DNA of 64,000 nt from an uncultured cyanobacterium (GTDB taxonomy: Bacteria > Cyanobacteriota > Cyanobacteriia > PCC-6307 > Cyanobiaceae). The DNA is taken from assembly GCA_903858015.1 (NCBI GenBank), contig CAIOGZ010000077.1, positions 1-64,000 on the forward strand, in the 5' to 3' direction. This document shows, one piece after another, positions 1 to 10,322 of this stretch (within the stretch, counting starts at the first letter, position 1; every line of letters begins with the position of its first letter). The notes below the pieces were generated by a model, which saw only the letters and a program-made list of their open reading frames with translations, was not told the origin of the DNA and did not search any database. The position numbers and the translations under genes were made by a program.

Positions 1-126
1 AGGTACTGCCATGTAAGGCCGCACAGCTCCCTGGGAGGCAGAACTCCCTATGAGGTCTACACTGAGACCGAACCATGTTCCTCCCGCCCGGGGTTAACGA
101 TGTCAGGGGCCAGAACTGTCCAATAA
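1..126 (+). mobile_element. IS3-family transposase (OrfB), C-terminal fragment
   Basis: Reading frame 1 is open from the left edge to a TAA at 124-126. It encodes RPHSSLGGRTPYEVY at about residues 6-20, the characteristic C-terminal integrase (rve_3) motif of IS3-family OrfB transposases. The tail ends in a serine/glycine-rich segment finishing TVQ. Only the last 41 codons lie in the window, so intactness of the element cannot be judged. It lies about 15 bp before a decayed WD40 frame, which suggests insertion into, or deletion next to, that gene. No terminal inverted repeat was recognised downstream. Confidence 0.85.
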
Positions 127-140
127 AAGGCACCCACCTC

Positions 141-420
141 ATGGTTGCCTTGGCGCAGCCAAAGGATTCGGCCCAAGCGAGCAATGTAATCCCTGACGCT
201 CTGGATCAGGCTCTGGCCAAAGCCGATCACCTTTCTAAAACCGAGCGACTGCTAGGCCATACAGATTCGGTGAACTCCGTGGTCTGCTGCGCAGAGGGGC
301 GCCGCATCGTTCAGGCTCTATGGACAGAACGCTGCGGTTGTGGAATGCCATCGCCGCCCGAGCCGTCCGCGCCCATCACCCGGCTCTGCTGTGATCGGCC
401 ACCGAGAGCAGCACCAGGTG
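141..420 (+). pseudogene. Frameshifted relic of a WD40-repeat gene
   Basis: The frame starting near 141 encodes a short linker (..DALDQALAKADHLSKTE..) followed by RLLGHTDSVNSVV and EGRRIV, which is the first half of a WD40 blade. Coding then continues in another frame as SGSMDRTLRLWNA, the second half, so about one base is missing near 311-314. The linker and blade resemble the start of the propeller in the large gene at 2975-6673 (SLAQALSQ.., RLLGHQGG.., DRTLRLWD). After the blade the frame reads NAIAARAV.., similar to EAIAARAR.. in the tail of that protein. This looks like the remains of a second related gene that lost its body, next to the IS3 end. Confidence 0.75.
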
Positions 421-569
421 CCGCTCGCTGGTTGATCAACTGGCTGTTTTGACGAATGCGAGCCTTCAGTTCAGCATGGACATGGGTGTGGGGAACCTCG
501 CCAAAGCTTCTCGAGCTTGTGCCTGCCAGCCAGGGGACTCATCATCAACCTTTCAAAAACAGGAGAAAT

Positions 570-590
570 GCGTTGCAAAAATTGCAACGC
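570..590. repeat. Perfect 9-bp inverted repeat with 3-bp spacer
   Basis: GCGTTGCAA at 570-578 and TTGCAACGC at 582-590 are separated by AAA. It lies between the WD40 relic and the minus-strand small gene. A Rho-independent terminator would need a T-run after the stem, and none follows. The symmetry fits a dimeric repressor operator or a cruciform, but no function can be assigned. Confidence 0.6.
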
Positions 591-606
591 GATCTACCTT
601 GCTAAT

Positions 607-864
607 TTAAAAGTATGGGAATACCCATACTTTCCCGTCTGGTAGAACAGAGAAGATAACTTCACCAGCTCCTTGTGCAGGAGTTTGATTGGCGTAGTTG
701 GCTGCGGCTTGTGGAGTATTGAAAAGGTAAGCGCGCCAGGTTTTTCCACGAGCAGCATCAGTTGTAGCAGTCGCCTTGGAGGCAATTAGGGCCGCGTCGT
801 GATCTGAGCCGTGATCTTTGGTTGTTGTAGCCACTTGTCCAGGTGCCATTGAATGGGACCTCAC
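607..864 (-). CDS. Small hypothetical protein
   Basis: An 85-residue frame whose C-terminal half looks protein-like: GKTWRAYLFNTP, an Ala/Asn-rich helix, then VIFSVLPDGKVWVFPYF with alternating aromatic beta-strand character. The N-terminal third is less convincing and the start is uncertain. I do not recognise the family. A hairpin (611-632) overlaps the stop codon and is followed on this strand by an AT-rich stretch, which fits a real gene end. It sits in the accessory region between the IS3/WD40 remnants and the TIR gene, and could itself be a remnant. Confidence 0.45.
   Translation of the reverse strand: MRSHSMAPGQVATTTKDHGSDHDAALIASKATATTDAARGKTWRAYLFNTPQAAANYANQTPAQGAGEVIFSVLPDGKVWVFPYF
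611..632 (-). terminator. Hairpin at the end of the small minus-strand ORF
   Basis: AAGTATGGG (611-619) and CCCATACTT (624-632) form a perfect 9-bp stem with a 4-base loop. Read on the minus strand, the stem overlaps the stop codon of the small ORF and is followed by TTAAATT. This suits a weak intrinsic terminator, although the stem is not GC-rich. Confidence 0.5.
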
Positions 865-1362
865 AAGCGTATGGAATCAATCCAACCACGCGGCGGGGCG
901 AAGCAGTGGCGGATCTGCGGCTTACGCTCGCCTGAGTAGAAGCACCTGCCACTCGCTAAAAGTCATCCCTGCTCGGCCTGGCCAACCTGGCGATGCCTAG
1001 TCCCTGTAAAATCAGATCCACGTCGCTGTCCGATGGCGCTTCCCCTATGCGTGGCATCTGTAAGCGCCACGAGTAGGAGCCGACCGCCTCAATCTTCGCT
1101 AGAGAAAACAATCGAATAACGCCCACTCAAGCACCACCGTGCTTCTGAAGCTCAATTGGAAGAAAGCTGCGCAGATCTGAGCAGTTCTAACACCCCGCGT
1201 CGTAGGCTTTCCCGATCGGTCCCCCTGGAATGCGTTTCGGCTCGATACCGAAAATGCCAGCAGCGCCGTAGATGGGGCCCCATCCCTATGATCACAGTTG
1301 ATAGAACTGATACGTGCCGTCAGCGGACAGTAGCTCAAAATGGATCGATCCTGACCACCCAG
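865..1362. other. Intergenic region upstream of the TIR gene
   Basis: About 500 bp with no convincing gene. The TIR reading frame stays open back to an ATG at 1156, but the extra 69 codons (Arg/Ser/Cys-rich, no recognisable domain) do not look like part of the protein. The promoter of the TIR/WD40 pair probably lies here. I could not identify -35/-10 boxes with confidence. Confidence 0.4.
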
Positions 1363-2970
1363 ATGTCCAAAGGCTCCCCCATCCGTCTATTCATCTCCTA
1401 TTCCCACAAGGATGAGGCATTGCGCAATAGGCTGGGCGACCACCTGGCCGGCCTGCAGCGCGAAGGGGTAATTGACCTTTGGCACGACCGCAAAATCAGT
1501 GCCGGCCAGGAATGGGTTGGGGCAATTGACGCCAACCTTGAAGGGGCTGACATCATTCTCTGCCTGGTGAGCGCAGGCTTTATGGCGTCGCCGTACTGCA
1601 ATGATAAGGAACTCAGCCGTGCCCTGGAGCGTCATAACGCCGGTGAGGCCCGGGTGATCCCGGTGATTCTGAGGCCGGTGGATTGGGATAACACCGATCT
1701 GGCCAGGCTCCAGGCTCTGCCGGACAATGCCAAGCCGGTGACGAATTGGAGCAACAGGGATGAGGCCTTCCTTTCGATCGCCCGTGGTATCCGGGAGGTG
1801 GCCAAGCAGCTGGCGGAGCGGCCCAAAAGCACCACCGTCCTTGTGGGCGCGGCGCCTGCCGGAGCCCCCTCCGCCGGCGACCAGGCCCCGTCAAGCGGCG
1901 CCGCCATTGGTGCCGCTGCCCACGGCCCGGTTTCGGCGCCCACTCCAATCCCTGCGGCCAGCCTGGAGATTCCGGAGGGTCCTGTGCGGCACGATTCCCC
2001 CTTTTATATCCACCTGGCAGATGGCGCCCGCTGCTGCGTTGAGCTCGATAAACCGGGCGCCCTGATCCGCATTAAGAGCCCCAAGGGGTTCGGCAAATCC
2101 AGCCTCACCGCCCGCCTACTGGCCTATGCCAATGGCCAGGGGTACCGCACAGTTTCTCTCAACCTGGAGGGCACGGATCAGAAGTTCTTCGCTGATCCGG
2201 AGCTGTTTATGCAGTGGTTTTGTGCATCTGTGGGCAAGGAGCTGGGTCTGCGGGTGCGCAAGGAGGACTACTGGGACGACATCTTTGGCGCCAACGACAA
2301 CAGCAGCGATTACTTCGAGACGTACCTGCTCAAGCCGGATGCCACGCCGCTGGTGCTGGCAATCGACAACTTTGATCGCATCTTCGCCCACGCGGCGATC
2401 GAAACCGATTTCTGCGGGCTGCTGCGCAGCTGGCATGAACGGGCCCGCAGCAGTCCCCTTTGGGAGCGTTTCCGGCTGCTGCTCTCCCACTCCCAGGAGT
2501 CGTATGCCACCAAGGACATCAACCAGTCGCCCTTCAATGTGGGCCTGCCGGTGGAGCTGGGGGAGCTGCAGCCGGACCAGGTGCGCCAACTGGTGGGCCT
2601 CCATGGCCTGCCCCTGGGCGAGGTGGAGGTCGCCCAGCTGTTGGAACTGGTGGGAGGCCACCCCTACCTGGTGCGCAAGGCGCTCTACGAGCTGGCCAAC
2701 GGCCTGCCCTTCGCCACCTTCTTGCTGGATGCCCCCACCGAGGCGGGGGTGTTTGGCGACCATCTGCGCGGCCTGCTCAAGGCGGTGGAAGACCAGCCGA
2801 AGCTGGCGGAGGCCCTGCGCCAGGTGGTGAACAGCAGCGGGCCAGTGAAGCTGCGCTCGGAGCAGGCCTTCAAGCTGGAAAGCCTGGGCCTGCTGGTGCC
2901 CGAGGGCAACCTGGAGCGTCCCCGCTGCCGGCTCTACGCCGAGTACATGGTCGACCGTCTGATCGCCTGA
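1363..2970 (+). CDS. TIR domain-AAA_35-like NTPase protein (putative defence effector)
   Basis: 535 residues from the ATG at 1363, chosen because the TIR domain begins at residue 6 (IRLFISYSHKDE); the frame is open back to 1156. Residues about 5-150 form a TIR domain; E83 in SPYCNDKEL fits the catalytic-glutamate position of NAD-hydrolysing TIRs. Residues about 155-210 are an Ala/Pro/Gly-rich linker. Residues about 215-480 form a STAND-like P-loop domain of the AAA-like (AAA_35) kind, with Walker A at 239-247 (SPKGFGKSS) and Walker B around D335 (LVLAIDNFDR). Residues about 485-535 look like a winged-helix-type end. The stop is 4 bp before the next gene, which carries a related NTPase domain, so the two are probably co-translated. 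Inference: the TIR is an NADase or signalling effector held in check by the partner. No ribosome-binding site is obvious. Confidence 0.88.
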   Translation: MSKGSPIRLFISYSHKDEALRNRLGDHLAGLQREGVIDLWHDRKISAGQEWVGAIDANLEGADIILCLVSAGFMASPYCNDKELSRALERHNAGEARVIPVILRPVDWDNTDLARLQALPDNAKPVTNWSNRDEAFLSIARGIREVAKQLAERPKSTTVLVGAAPAGAPSAGDQAPSSGAAIGAAAHGPVSAPTPIPAASLEIPEGPVRHDSPFYIHLADGARCCVELDKPGALIRIKSPKGFGKSSLTARLLAYANGQGYRTVSLNLEGTDQKFFADPELFMQWFCASVGKELGLRVRKEDYWDDIFGANDNSSDYFETYLLKPDATPLVLAIDNFDRIFAHAAIETDFCGLLRSWHERARSSPLWERFRLLLSHSQESYATKDINQSPFNVGLPVELGELQPDQVRQLVGLHGLPLGEVEVAQLLELVGGHPYLVRKALYELANGLPFATFLLDAPTEAGVFGDHLRGLLKAVEDQPKLAEALRQVVNSSGPVKLRSEQAFKLESLGLLVPEGNLERPRCRLYAEYMVDRLIA

Positions 2971-2974
2971 AGCC

Positions 2975-5900
2975 ATGGCCCCTCAGCAGTCCTACAAGGT
3001 TGGCGGCAGCCTTGATGGCGAGAACGCCTTCTATGTGGTTCGCGCCGCCGATCAGGATCTCTATACGCATCTGAAGGACGGCGACACCTGCTTCGTGTTC
3101 AACAGCCGCCAGATGGGCAAATCCAGCCTGCGGGTGCGCACGATGCAGCGCCTGCGGCGGGAGGGGGTGGTGTGCGCCGTGATCGATCCCCAGTCCCGCG
3201 GTACCACCCCCACCGAGGAGCAGTGGTATGCCGGCACGCTCAAGCGGCTGATTGAGGATCTGGACCTGGCGGAGGCGGTGCCTTTTAGCGCTTGGTGGAA
3301 AGAGGGCAGCGTGCAGGCGCTGAGCGCGGTGAACCGCTTTGAAGAGTTCATCGACAAGATCGTGCTGGCGCAGATCACGGCGCCGATCGTGCTCTTTGTG
3401 GAGGAGGTGGACAACCTGCTCAGCCTGAAGTTCGACACCGATGGCTTCTTCGCCATGATCCGCTCGTTGCATGAACGCCGCAGCGAACAGCCGGCCTACA
3501 ATCGGCTGGGTTTCTGCTTCCTTGGGGTGGCCACCCCCTACGACCTGATCCGCAGCAGCGACCGCTCCGCGTTCAACATCGGCCATGCGGTGGAGCTCAG
3601 CGGCCTGGAACGGCGGGAGGCCAAGCCCCTGCTGGCCGGCCTGGCGGGCAAGGTTGACGATCCAGCCGCCGTGCTCGATGCAGTCCTGCAATGGAGTGGT
3701 GGCCAGCCGTTCCTCACCCAGAAGCTGCTGGCGCTGTTGAGCGCCGCTGGCGATCAAGGAGTGGCGGAGGGAGAGCTGCCCGCGGCCGAGCTGCCCGCAG
3801 CCGAGCTGGTGGCAGCCGTAACTCAAGGCCAGATCATCCGTAACTGGGAGGCCCAGGATTCACCGGTGCACCTGCGCACCATCCGCGACCGCCTGCTGCA
3901 AGGGGATGAACACCATCGCGGCCGGCTGCTGGGGATGGTGCAACGGATCCAGGAGCAGGGCGCCATCCCGGCCGACTCGAGCCGCGAGCAGATGCAGCTC
4001 CGCCTCACGGGGCTGGTGGTGCCCAGGGAAGGCCAGCTGCATTTCTACAACCCGATCTACGCGGCGGTGTTCACTCCCGATTGGGTGCGCGCCCAGCTGC
4101 AGGAGCTGCGCCCGACGATCTACTCCCAGGCGATCAACGATTGGGAAAAGGCCCCGCCGGCAGAGCGGGCCAGCCACCTGATCGGCGCAGCCGCTCTGGG
4201 GGAGGCCCTGGAATGGGCGAAGGACAAGAGCCTCAGCCCGGCGGACGAGGAATTCCTGGAGGCCAGCCAGGCGGCGGTGGCAACCGCTACCAGGGCGGCC
4301 GAGGCCATGCGGCTGGCTGAGGAGCGGGCGCGGGTTGCGGAACGGGAAGCCCGCATGCGCCGCAAGGTGATCCTTGCCATGGCTGGCGCTCTTGTCGCTT
4401 TCGGGGGTCTCGGTGCATACGCTTGGCACCAGCTGCGGGTGGCTCAGCTGCGGGAACAATCAGGTCTGGTGATCAATGAAGCAAGAACGAAACCTGTCGA
4501 AGCGCTGATCCGGGCCATTGCTCTTCACTCCCTGGCTCCAGAAACAGAGGTGGGGTCGATCGAACGCTCCGGTGACGATTCCTTGGCCCAGGCACTGTCC
4601 CAAAGCAGCCCCTGGGGTGAGGTCGATCGCTTGCTCGGTCATCAGGGCGGCCTCAGGGCTATCGCCCTCAGCCCGGATGGTCGCCGCATGGTCTCCGCTT
4701 CCATCGACAGGACCCTGCGCCTCTGGGATCTCGCCAGCGGCCAGCCGATCGGGCCGCCGCTGGTGGGTCACACAGGCACGGTGAGGGCTGTGGCCTTCAG
4801 CCCGGATGGCCGTCGCATCGTTTCAGGCTCGTTTGACTCCACGCTCCGGATCTGGGATGGCTTCACGGGCAGCCCCATCAGCGCCCCGATCCGGGGCCAT
4901 GAAGTTCCGGTTCTCTCCGTTGCTTTCAGCCCGGATGGCCGCCACATCGTCTCCGGAGCGATGGATAAGACGGTAAGGCTCTGGGATGGCGCCAGCGGAA
5001 GGTCCCTGGGTCCCCCCTGGCTTGGGCATCTTGGGGTGGTCAGAGCCGTGGCCTTCAGCCCGGATGGCCGCAGGATCCTTTCCGCCTCTTCGGATAACAC
5101 CCTGCGTCTGTGGGATGCCACGAGCGGCAGGCCCGTCGGCAGACCGCTGTCGGGCCACACCGACACCGTCAGCTCTGCGGCCTTCAGCCCGGATGGTCGC
5201 CGGATCGTCTCCGGATCCTTTGACAAAAGCTTGCGGCTCTGGGATGCAGCCACCGGCAGGCCGCTTGGCTCACCCCACTATGGCCATCGGGATTGGGTGC
5301 GATCCGTGGCGTTCAGTCCCAGTGGGAAGCTGATCGTGACTGGTTCAGCCGACGGCACGCTGCTTCTCTGGGATGGGCTGACGGGTAATCGCGTCGGCGA
5401 GCCCCTCAAGGGCCACACGGGATCGGTGGATTCGGTGGCCTTCCTTCGCGATGGTCGCAGCATCGTTTCAGGATCCATTGATCGCAGCGTGAGGCTCTGG
5501 GATGCGACCACGGGACAGCCCAGCGACACCATGCTCAAGGGACCCAGGGGTATGACGGCTGCCGTGGCCTTCAGTCCCGATGGCAGGCGAATCGTCACGG
5601 GTCTTGTGGACAACTCCCTGCAGTTCTGGGATGCCGCCAGCGCTGCGCCCATCGGCAAGCCCCTGAGGGGTCACACGTTCCCAGCCACCAGCGTCGCCTT
5701 CAGCCCCAATGGCCGGCACCTGGTCTCCGGATCCCAGGACAACTCACTGCGCCTTTGGGATGTCAGCACGGGCAAGCAGATCGCCGCCCTGGGGTCATTG
5801 CACAGGGATTCGATTGTCTCAGTCGCCTTCAGCGCCGATGGCAGACGCATAGCGTCTGGCTCCCTGGATTACACCGTGCGCCTCTGGGATGGCCGCTCCG

Positions 5901-6673
5901 GCCAACCGATCGGGAGGCCGTTGCAGGGGCATGGCAGCCATGTGCGGAGCGTGGCCTTCAGCGCCGATGGCCGCCTGGTGGTCTCCGGGGCCACGGACAG
6001 CACCCTGCGGCTCTGGGACGTCGCCACGGGCAGGCCGATTGGCCCCCCTCTGCAGGGCCACGACGGGGACGTGTTGAGCGTGGCCTTCAGCCCAGACGGT
6101 CGGCAGATGGTCTCCGGGTCATCCGACCGCAGCCTGCGGCTGTGGGACGTCGCCACGGGAAAGCCAATCGGCCTACCACTCCACGGTCACCGTACCTCGG
6201 TGAAGGCGGTGGCCTTCAGCCCTGATGGTCGCCGCATCCTCTCCCTATCAAGAGACAGCCAGGTGCTGCTCTGGGATAGCAGCAGCCACAAGCCCATCAC
6301 TACGGCAATGGAGGGGCTTGACGATTCTGTGGAGGCTGCGGCCTTTAGCCCCAATGGCAGCAGGGTTGTTGCCATTTTTTCCGATTCGTCTGCCCACCTT
6401 CTGAATGTGACCCCCATGGGCCACGTCACCCTGGCTTGCCAGCGCCTAGGCCGCCACCAGCTGTTGAGAAATCACAAAGCATCGGGCGTGGGCCCTGAAT
6501 TTGAAGCCATCGCCGCCCGCGCCCGCAAAGTCTGCGCCAATCAAGCGCCTCCATCACCGCCCACCCATGTGCTCCCCCCAGCCCGGTCCAGCTCGGCCCA
6601 GGCCCGCGCCTTTCCTTTGCTCCAGCTCGCCCGCCCGCTCCACTGGCTGCGCCACAGCATGGGCCTCGGCTGA
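2975..6673 (+). CDS. AAA_35-like NTPase with coiled coil, membrane segment and 14 WD40 repeats
   Basis: 1232 residues. Residues about 1-330 form an AAA-like (AAA_35, STAND-related) NTPase with Walker A at 43-51 (NSRQMGKSS) and Walker B-like LFVEEVD at 140-146. Residues about 330-430 are helical. An Ala/Glu/Arg-rich coiled coil (about 430-463) leads into a hydrophobic segment (about 464-485) that probably crosses the membrane. Residues 552-1148 hold 14 WD40 repeats, nearly all 43 residues long, matching two seven-bladed propellers. The C-terminal tail contains a cysteine/arginine-rich stretch (ACQRLGRHQLLR) and a Pro-rich end. It starts 4 bp after the TIR gene. Proteins of this architecture are best known from filamentous cyanobacteria. 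Likely role: sensor, with the propellers binding a ligand and the NTPase signalling to the TIR partner. The function is inferred, not shown. Confidence 0.9.
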   Translation: MAPQQSYKVGGSLDGENAFYVVRAADQDLYTHLKDGDTCFVFNSRQMGKSSLRVRTMQRLRREGVVCAVIDPQSRGTTPTEEQWYAGTLKRLIEDLDLAEAVPFSAWWKEGSVQALSAVNRFEEFIDKIVLAQITAPIVLFVEEVDNLLSLKFDTDGFFAMIRSLHERRSEQPAYNRLGFCFLGVATPYDLIRSSDRSAFNIGHAVELSGLERREAKPLLAGLAGKVDDPAAVLDAVLQWSGGQPFLTQKLLALLSAAGDQGVAEGELPAAELPAAELVAAVTQGQIIRNWEAQDSPVHLRTIRDRLLQGDEHHRGRLLGMVQRIQEQGAIPADSSREQMQLRLTGLVVPREGQLHFYNPIYAAVFTPDWVRAQLQELRPTIYSQAINDWEKAPPAERASHLIGAAALGEALEWAKDKSLSPADEEFLEASQAAVATATRAAEAMRLAEERARVAEREARMRRKVILAMAGALVAFGGLGAYAWHQLRVAQLREQSGLVINEARTKPVEALIRAIALHSLAPETEVGSIERSGDDSLAQALSQSSPWGEVDRLLGHQGGLRAIALSPDGRRMVSASIDRTLRLWDLASGQPIGPPLVGHTGTVRAVAFSPDGRRIVSGSFDSTLRIWDGFTGSPISAPIRGHEVPVLSVAFSPDGRHIVSGAMDKTVRLWDGASGRSLGPPWLGHLGVVRAVAFSPDGRRILSASSDNTLRLWDATSGRPVGRPLSGHTDTVSSAAFSPDGRRIVSGSFDKSLRLWDAATGRPLGSPHYGHRDWVRSVAFSPSGKLIVTGSADGTLLLWDGLTGNRVGEPLKGHTGSVDSVAFLRDGRSIVSGSIDRSVRLWDATTGQPSDTMLKGPRGMTAAVAFSPDGRRIVTGLVDNSLQFWDAASAAPIGKPLRGHTFPATSVAFSPNGRHLVSGSQDNSLRLWDVSTGKQIAALGSLHRDSIVSVAFSADGRRIASGSLDYTVRLWDGRSGQPIGRPLQGHGSHVRSVAFSADGRLVVSGATDSTLRLWDVATGRPIGPPLQGHDGDVLSVAFSPDGRQMVSGSSDRSLRLWDVATGKPIGLPLHGHRTSVKAVAFSPDGRRILSLSRDSQVLLWDSSSHKPITTAMEGLDDSVEAAAFSPNGSRVVAIFSDSSAHLLNVTPMGHVTLACQRLGRHQLLRNHKASGVGPEFEAIAARARKVCANQAPPSPPTHVLPPARSSSAQARAFPLLQLARPLHWLRHSMGLG
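4628..6420 (+). repeat. Tandem array of about 14 WD40-coding units, about 129 bp each
   Basis: Fourteen head-to-tail units each encode a blade with a GH dipeptide, VAFSPDGR-type core and LRLWD-type end. Nearly all are 43 codons long. Units 8 and 14 are the most divergent: unit 8 has KGP in place of GH and QFWD, and unit 14 ends in LLN instead of LWD. High similarity between units means unequal recombination could change repeat number. Confidence 0.9.
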
Positions 6674-6692
6674 TGGATCCGGCCTCCGCCAG

Positions 6693-6716
6693 CCTTCGCC
6701 ACCAGCTAGGCGAAGG
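6693..6716. terminator. Hairpin between convergent WD40 gene and gap
   Basis: CCTTCGCC (6693-6700) and GGCGAAGG (6709-6716) form a perfect 8-bp stem with an 8-base loop in the 77-bp gap between the convergent genes. No clear T-run follows on either strand, so it is at best a weak or factor-assisted bidirectional terminator. Confidence 0.4.
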
Positions 6717-6750
6717 ATGAGTTAAACCGAATCCTCGCTGGCGCTGAGCC

Positions 6751-9070
<2,320 letters not shown>

Positions 9071-9279
9071 CGACAGGATCGGGTGGGGAGGGGAGAGGTC
9101 CAGCCGCCCAGGCATGGTCGGGCGGGATCGGGAAGCTGGGATCGGTAGGCCTGGTTCGCCAGTCTCGGGTCCGGATTGCCGGGCCCACTTCGGCAGGCCT
9201 AGCAGCGCCGGCGCTCCCTGGCGCCGGGCGAGGATGCCTACGGTCAAGCCATTGTGTCGGTGACGGCGCACCCCATCGC

Positions 9280-10314
9280 ATGGAAGCGGAGTCGCTGCCC
9301 TCTTTAACCACCCTCCTCCAGGGCGTCGACCAGTGGAGGGAGGTGCTGGTGGTCCTGCCCCTGTTGGCGGCCCTCGAGGTGGTGCTCTCCGCCGACAACG
9401 CCATTGCCTTGGCGGCGATTTCCCGTCGCCTGCATGATCCGCAGCGCCAACGGCAGGCCCTCAACCTGGGCCTGCTGTTGGCCCTGTTGTTCCGAATCCT
9501 GCTGGTGGTTGCGGCCCGCTGGGTGCTCCATTTTTGGCCATTGCAACTGCTCGCCGCCGCCTACCTGCTCTGGCTTTGCGGCTCCCATCTGCTGGGCAAG
9601 GCCGCTGGTGCCGATGCCGCTGGTTCCGATGCGGCTGGTGCCGATGCCGCTGAGCCCGCTGCCAGCGCCGACGGCACGGAGCCAGCGCCCCCTGATTCCG
9701 GCCAGCTCAAGGGGTTGGCCTCGGTGGTGTTGACCTTGGGGCTCACCGATTTGGCCTTTTCGCTCGACAGTGTGGCGGCGGCGGTGGCCGTCACCGACAA
9801 GTTGCTACTGGTGATGGCCGGTGGCGTGATCGGCGTGGTGGCCCTAAGGCTGACCGCCGAACTTTTTATTCGCTGGCTGGAGGAGTTTCGCCACCTCGAA
9901 ACCTCCGGCTACCTCGCCGTTGGTTTGGTGGGGATTCGGCTGCTGGTTCGGCTCGGCTTTCCTGAGCTGGTGGTGCCGGAATGGGCGGTGCTGCTGTCCG
10001 TTGGGCTGCTGTTTGCCTGGGGGTTTTCGGATCGCTTACCGCCCCCCGGCCCAAAGCAGCCCTTCACGCAGCCAGCCGATCCCCGCCCGGGCTTAGGGCC
10101 CTTGGAAGCTGTAGAGCCCCTGGCCACGGAGCTGGCAGCTGCCAGTCTGACTGCCCCGCTGCCGCTGCCAATCCCACCGACCGCCTCTTGTCTGCCGGTC
10201 GCTTCGGAGCCGATCCCGCCCAGGCTGAAGGCGGATCGATCGATTGCCAGCATGGCCGACCCCCAAGTCACCCCATCTCTGAGCCAAGGTCCTTCCGATC
10301 CAGCCAAGGGTTGA
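9280..10314 (+). CDS. TerC-family integral membrane protein (putative Mn2+/metal exporter)
   Basis: 344 residues. The N-terminal two thirds contain about seven hydrophobic helices with the TerC signatures EVVLSADNAIALAAI (about 37-51) and LTDLAFSLDS (about 156-165), both carrying the acidic residues conserved in the TerC/Alx family, linked to Mn2+ export. Between the halves is an Ala/Gly/Asp linker built from a repeated AAGADAAGSD unit. The last about 90 residues are Pro/Ala-rich and probably disordered. It starts 209 bp from the divergent hypothetical gene and is followed 8 bp later by the DUF6464 gene, so the two may be co-transcribed. Confidence 0.88.
   Translation: MEAESLPSLTTLLQGVDQWREVLVVLPLLAALEVVLSADNAIALAAISRRLHDPQRQRQALNLGLLLALLFRILLVVAARWVLHFWPLQLLAAAYLLWLCGSHLLGKAAGADAAGSDAAGADAAEPAASADGTEPAPPDSGQLKGLASVVLTLGLTDLAFSLDSVAAAVAVTDKLLLVMAGGVIGVVALRLTAELFIRWLEEFRHLETSGYLAVGLVGIRLLVRLGFPELVVPEWAVLLSVGLLFAWGFSDRLPPPGPKQPFTQPADPRPGLGPLEAVEPLATELAAASLTAPLPLPIPPTASCLPVASEPIPPRLKADRSIASMADPQVTPSLSQGPSDPAKG
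9601..9662 (+). repeat. 15-bp minisatellite within terC-family gene
   Basis: About four degenerate copies of gctggtgccgatgcc encode AAGADAAGSDAAGADAAE in the loop between TerC helices. In-frame copy changes would alter only loop length. Confidence 0.75.
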
Positions 10315-10322
10315 TTCGCCCG

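Noticed and set aside
1156-1362. N-terminal extension of the TIR gene
   Set aside because: The 69 codons have no domain and an unlikely composition; the TIR fold begins right after the ATG at 1363.
2870-3826. Minus-strand open frame of about 318 codons
   Set aside because: It lies inside the NTPase-WD40 gene and has a His/Gln-rich composition typical of antisense reading of high-GC coding DNA.
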